Assembly (NCBI GenBank): GCA_035290085.1
Contig: DATDVK010000027.1
Location: 1 to 6,627 of the forward strand
DNA: 6,627 nt
From: GWB1-54-5 sp035290085
GTDB taxonomy: Bacteria; Patescibacteriota; Gracilibacteria; Peribacterales; Peribacteraceae
Direction of reading: 5' to 3'
The position numbers were made by a program, and so were the translations under genes. This document shows positions 4,423 to 6,627 of the stretch, one piece after another. Numbering within the stretch: the first letter of the stretch is position 1; every line of letters starts with the position of its first letter. The notes under the pieces were generated by a model. The model was not told the DNA's origin, ran no database searches, and saw nothing but the letters and a program-made list of their open reading frames with translations.

Positions 4423-6324
4423 ATGCCGCTCGAAGATGTCTCTATCGGCCAGATCCTCGTGAAGCAGAGCTATCTCTCCGAAGAGGAACTGCAGAATGCG
4501 TTACTGGAGGCAAAAGAGAATAAGCAATCTCTGATCAATGTGCTCAGTGGACAGGGGCTCATTACCCCCAGTCTCATACAGGGTGCTCTCGCAGAGCACT
4601 ACAAATTGGAGTTTTATGATTTGCAGACGAATCCGCCGAGCACAGAGGAACTCGCCTCCCTGCCGGAAGCAATTGCACGGAAGTACTTTGTCATTGTTGT
4701 GGAGAAAAAAGAAAATTCTGTGAAAATCGCGACAACGGATCCGCAGCAGGAAAATCTGGAAGAGGTCATTCGGATGAATCTGGGAAAGGAGGAAGCAGTG
4801 TTTCCGGAGGAGGAAAGCACAGAGAAGAAGAGAGAGAAGAAGGGAGGAGAAGAGGAAAAAAAATCAGAGGAACCAAAGGAAAAAAAAGGCGAAGAAGAAA
4901 AGCCCAAGGGCAAGAAGAAAGAAGTAAAAGAGAAAAAGAAAGCGGGGGGAGGTTTCTTTGGTCTGGGGAGGAAGAAGGCAGAGGCAGAGGGGTTTAAGGG
5001 GAAGATTACGTATGTCTTTGCTTCCAAAGAGGGCATAGAGGCAATGTTCCTCCGCTACCGCAAACCGCTCGCCACCCGTTTCCAGCAGATCGTTGATGCG
5101 GAAAAGGAGGTGGCACCGGAAATTTTGGTTGAAATCATTAACGATGCCATTCAACTGCGCGCTTCCGACATCCATTTCGAGCCGCAGGGAGACAAGTTCG
5201 CGATTGTCCGCTTTCGCGTGGATGGTGTGATGCACGAGGCAGGGCGCATACCAAAAATCTACTACGAGGGAGTTGTGAACCTCATCAAGATTGAAGCCAA
5301 CATGCGTATCGACGAACACTTTGCCCCGCAGGACGGCGCCATTCGCCATGTGTCTCCGGACGGTTCTACCATCGATATCCGCGTTTCCATTGTGCCGGTT
5401 GTGGATGGCGAGAAGGCAGTGATGCGTTTGCTTGCATCCTATGTGAGCAGTCTCACGCTCTCCGAACTTGGTTTCTCAAAAGAGAACCAGGAGGTACTCG
5501 AAAAGGCGGCACGCAAGCCATTCGGCATGCTTCTGGCTACCGGGCCGACAGGATCGGGCAAGTCTACCACGCTCTATGCGCTCGTTATTCTGCGCAATAC
5601 ACCCGATGTGAATATTTCCACGATAGAAGATCCAGTGGAGTACAAGATCGCTGGCATCAATCACATTCAGACGAACCCCGAAGCGAACCTCACGTTTGCA
5701 TCCGGCCTGCGTGCGCTCGTACGCCAGGATCCTAATGTGATTCTCGTGGGAGAGATACGTGATGGGGAAACGGCGGAAATCGCCGTAAATGCCGCTCTCA
5801 CAGGGCACCTTCTCTTCTCAACACTCCACAGCAACGATGCGGCGACAGCAGTGCCGCGTCTCATTGATATGGGTCTGGAGCCTTTTCTCCTCGCTTCCAC
5901 ACTCGAGATAGTCATTGGGCAGCGGCTCCTGCGGCGCATTTGCCCCCATTGCAGGTATAGCTACAGCATCCCGGGGCAGGAAGCACGCAGCCTCTTTCCC
6001 GGTGCAGGGAAATTTTTCAAGCAGGGAAAAGTCACTCTCTACAAAGGAAAGGGGTGTGATGCCTGTGGAAACACAGGATACCGCGGGCGCATTGGTATCC
6101 ACGAATTGCTTATTGTCACACAGGAGATTGAAGAACTCATTATCGCACGGGCTACGAGTGCGGACATCAGTCTCCTTGCTCGCAAGCAGGGTATGAAGCT
6201 TATGTTCGAAGACGGGTTCGAAAAGATGGAGGCGGGGATCACCACGATCGAGGAGCTCATGCGTGTGGCGGCACCACCCGAAGTTGTCTTTGAAATCTAC
6301 GGCAAGCATGGCAAGAAAAAGTAA
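4423..6324 (+). CDS. pilB: Type IV pilus assembly / type II secretion ATPase (PilB/GspE family)
   Basis: PilB/GspE ATPases are cytoplasmic hexamers that power pilin polymerisation at the inner membrane. The product has 633 residues. An N-terminal MshEN/T2SSE_N-like domain (about 1-120, SIGQILVKQSYLSEEEL) is interrupted by a Lys/Glu-rich insert (about 121-192) before its last strand and helix resume (ITYVFASKEGIEAMFLRY). The ATPase core has ASDIHFEP (247-254), Walker A GPTGSGKST (374-382), the Asp box STIEDPVEY (399-407), Walker B VILVGEIRD (439-447) and the His box TGHLLFSTLHSNDA (460-473). The zinc site has C507, C510, C545 and C548. All catalytic elements are intact. Assembly rather than retraction is favoured because the N-domain and zinc site are present, as in PilB/GspE and unlike PilT. 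No Shine-Dalgarno sequence precedes ATG 4423, so coupling to the receiver gene is likely. GspE of a secretion system cannot be excluded without the pilin genes. Confidence 0.95.
   Translation: MPLEDVSIGQILVKQSYLSEEELQNALLEAKENKQSLINVLSGQGLITPSLIQGALAEHYKLEFYDLQTNPPSTEELASLPEAIARKYFVIVVEKKENSVKIATTDPQQENLEEVIRMNLGKEEAVFPEEESTEKKREKKGGEEEKKSEEPKEKKGEEEKPKGKKKEVKEKKKAGGGFFGLGRKKAEAEGFKGKITYVFASKEGIEAMFLRYRKPLATRFQQIVDAEKEVAPEILVEIINDAIQLRASDIHFEPQGDKFAIVRFRVDGVMHEAGRIPKIYYEGVVNLIKIEANMRIDEHFAPQDGAIRHVSPDGSTIDIRVSIVPVVDGEKAVMRLLASYVSSLTLSELGFSKENQEVLEKAARKPFGMLLATGPTGSGKSTTLYALVILRNTPDVNISTIEDPVEYKIAGINHIQTNPEANLTFASGLRALVRQDPNVILVGEIRDGETAEIAVNAALTGHLLFSTLHSNDAATAVPRLIDMGLEPFLLASTLEIVIGQRLLRRICPHCRYSYSIPGQEARSLFPGAGKFFKQGKVTLYKGKGCDACGNTGYRGRIGIHELLIVTQEIEELIIARATSADISLLARKQGMKLMFEDGFEKMEAGITTIEELMRVAAPPEVVFEIYGKHGKKK
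4783..4998 (+). repeat. Low-complexity homopurine tract encoding a Lys/Glu-rich insert in PilB
   Basis: Most bases here are A or G, encoding about 72 residues dominated by K and E (about residues 121-192). The segment ends with GGGFFGLGRKK (175-185). It contains two runs of eight As (4856-4863 and 4880-4887) and one of six Gs. Its location interrupts the N-terminal domain instead of joining two domains. Confidence 0.8.
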
Positions 6325-6627
6325 GTCTGCATCGGCTGGAAAAAAGGGGATCTCTGCGATGCTCAGGCATGTGGTACCCAAGAAGAAACAGGGAAAGACG
6401 TCCCCAAAGGGAAAACAGGTGCAGAAGGAAGAGATGATGAAAGAGCAACCAGAAGAGAAAGAGCGGACATCAGATCAGTCGGAGGAAAACAAGAAGAAAG
6501 AGAGAGTACAGAGCGGCGCAAATACGTTTGGGAAGCGCTCTAAAGCTACTCCCAAAAGTGCCGGTGAGGTGAAAGAGAAGAAAGCAGAGAAGAAACACAG
6601 GTTCTTCTCTTTTGGACATGGAAAGAA
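6308..6627 (+). CDS. Lys/Glu-rich protein of the pilus operon, N-terminal part (cut by right edge)
   Basis: The frame opens at ATG 6308, 17 bases inside the end of pilB in another frame, and stays open to the right edge (106 residues seen). The sequence is hydrophilic and strongly charged (many K, E, Q and S), starting MARKSKSASAGKKGISAML, and looks disordered. Near the edge it reads HRFFSFGHGK (97-106), which echoes FFGLGRKK in the PilB insert. An alternative start, ATG 6359, has GGGG 9 bases upstream (6346-6349) and may be the true one. The position suggests a further pilus gene (PilT, PilC or another assembly factor with a charged N-terminal extension), but nothing diagnostic is visible yet, so I give no function. 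Confidence 0.65.
   Translation, partial: MARKSKSASAGKKGISAMLRHVVPKKKQGKTSPKGKQVQKEEMMKEQPEEKERTSDQSEENKKKERVQSGANTFGKRSKATPKSAGEVKEKKAEKKHRFFSFGHGK

Noticed and set aside
4614..5036. Minus-strand ORF rich in F, S and P opposite pilB
   Set aside because: It is the complement of the homopurine Lys/Glu tract in pilB, which explains its odd composition and open frame.
1..6627. CRISPR array, tRNA or rRNA gene, transposase gene, or recoded stop codon
   Set aside because: No regularly spaced repeat, tRNA cloverleaf, rRNA stretch or transposase motif was seen by eye. TGA ends recR and purH at the expected C-termini, so no UGA reassignment is indicated.

Overview
The window looks like a piece of a small-genome bacterium, most likely from the Candidate Phyla Radiation (Patescibacteria). 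Peregrinibacteria or Peribacteria is my best guess, and this is inference only. The reasons are the gene mix (recR, a complete purH, a pilus-type ATPase with a lone receiver domain), weak or absent Shine-Dalgarno sequences, an interspersed palindromic repeat of a kind I associate with such genomes, and tight gene packing on the right. TGA ends recR, and on the minus strand purH, so UGA is an ordinary stop here. This argues against the Gracilibacteria/Absconditabacteria code.

Layout. Positions 1-953 (minus strand, running off the left edge) hold the first ~317 residues of a surface or secreted protein. It has an N-terminal planctomycete-type RRLRLE-LE-R-LL motif followed by RTX-like, aspartate/glycine-rich calcium-binding repeats. 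A good sigma70-type promoter (TTGACT, 16 bp, TATAAT) reads into it through a ~170-base leader that holds a small hairpin and a possible 32-codon upstream ORF. Diverging from it, recR (1253-1849, plus) encodes the recombination mediator RecR. The gap 1850-2055 holds a nested inverted-repeat element flanked by two diverged copies of the recR 3' end, then a strong hairpin that may serve as a terminator. On the minus strand, purH (2316-3851) is followed by a 59-residue two-helix membrane protein (2056-2235) with its own promoter overlapping the purH stop codon. A second fragment of the same repeat lies in frame inside purH.

From 3952 rightward a plus-strand operon begins with an extended -10 promoter. 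It runs through a stand-alone CheY-like receiver protein (4003-4419), a PilB/GspE-type secretion ATPase (4423-6324, only 3 bases later), and the start of a lysine/glutamate-rich ORF (6308 to the right edge, overlapping pilB by 17 bases). The receiver plus the assembly ATPase suggest a phosphorylation-controlled type IV pilus or pseudopilus system. The ATPase carries an unusual ~70-residue charged insert that interrupts its N-terminal domain, and the next ORF has a similar charged tail ending in an FF-x-x-G motif.

Most surprising features: the planctomycete-like motif on an RTX protein, the repeat shared between the intergenic region and the purH coding sequence, the recR-tail duplication around the intergenic element, and the matching charged/FF segments in two neighbouring pilus-operon genes.
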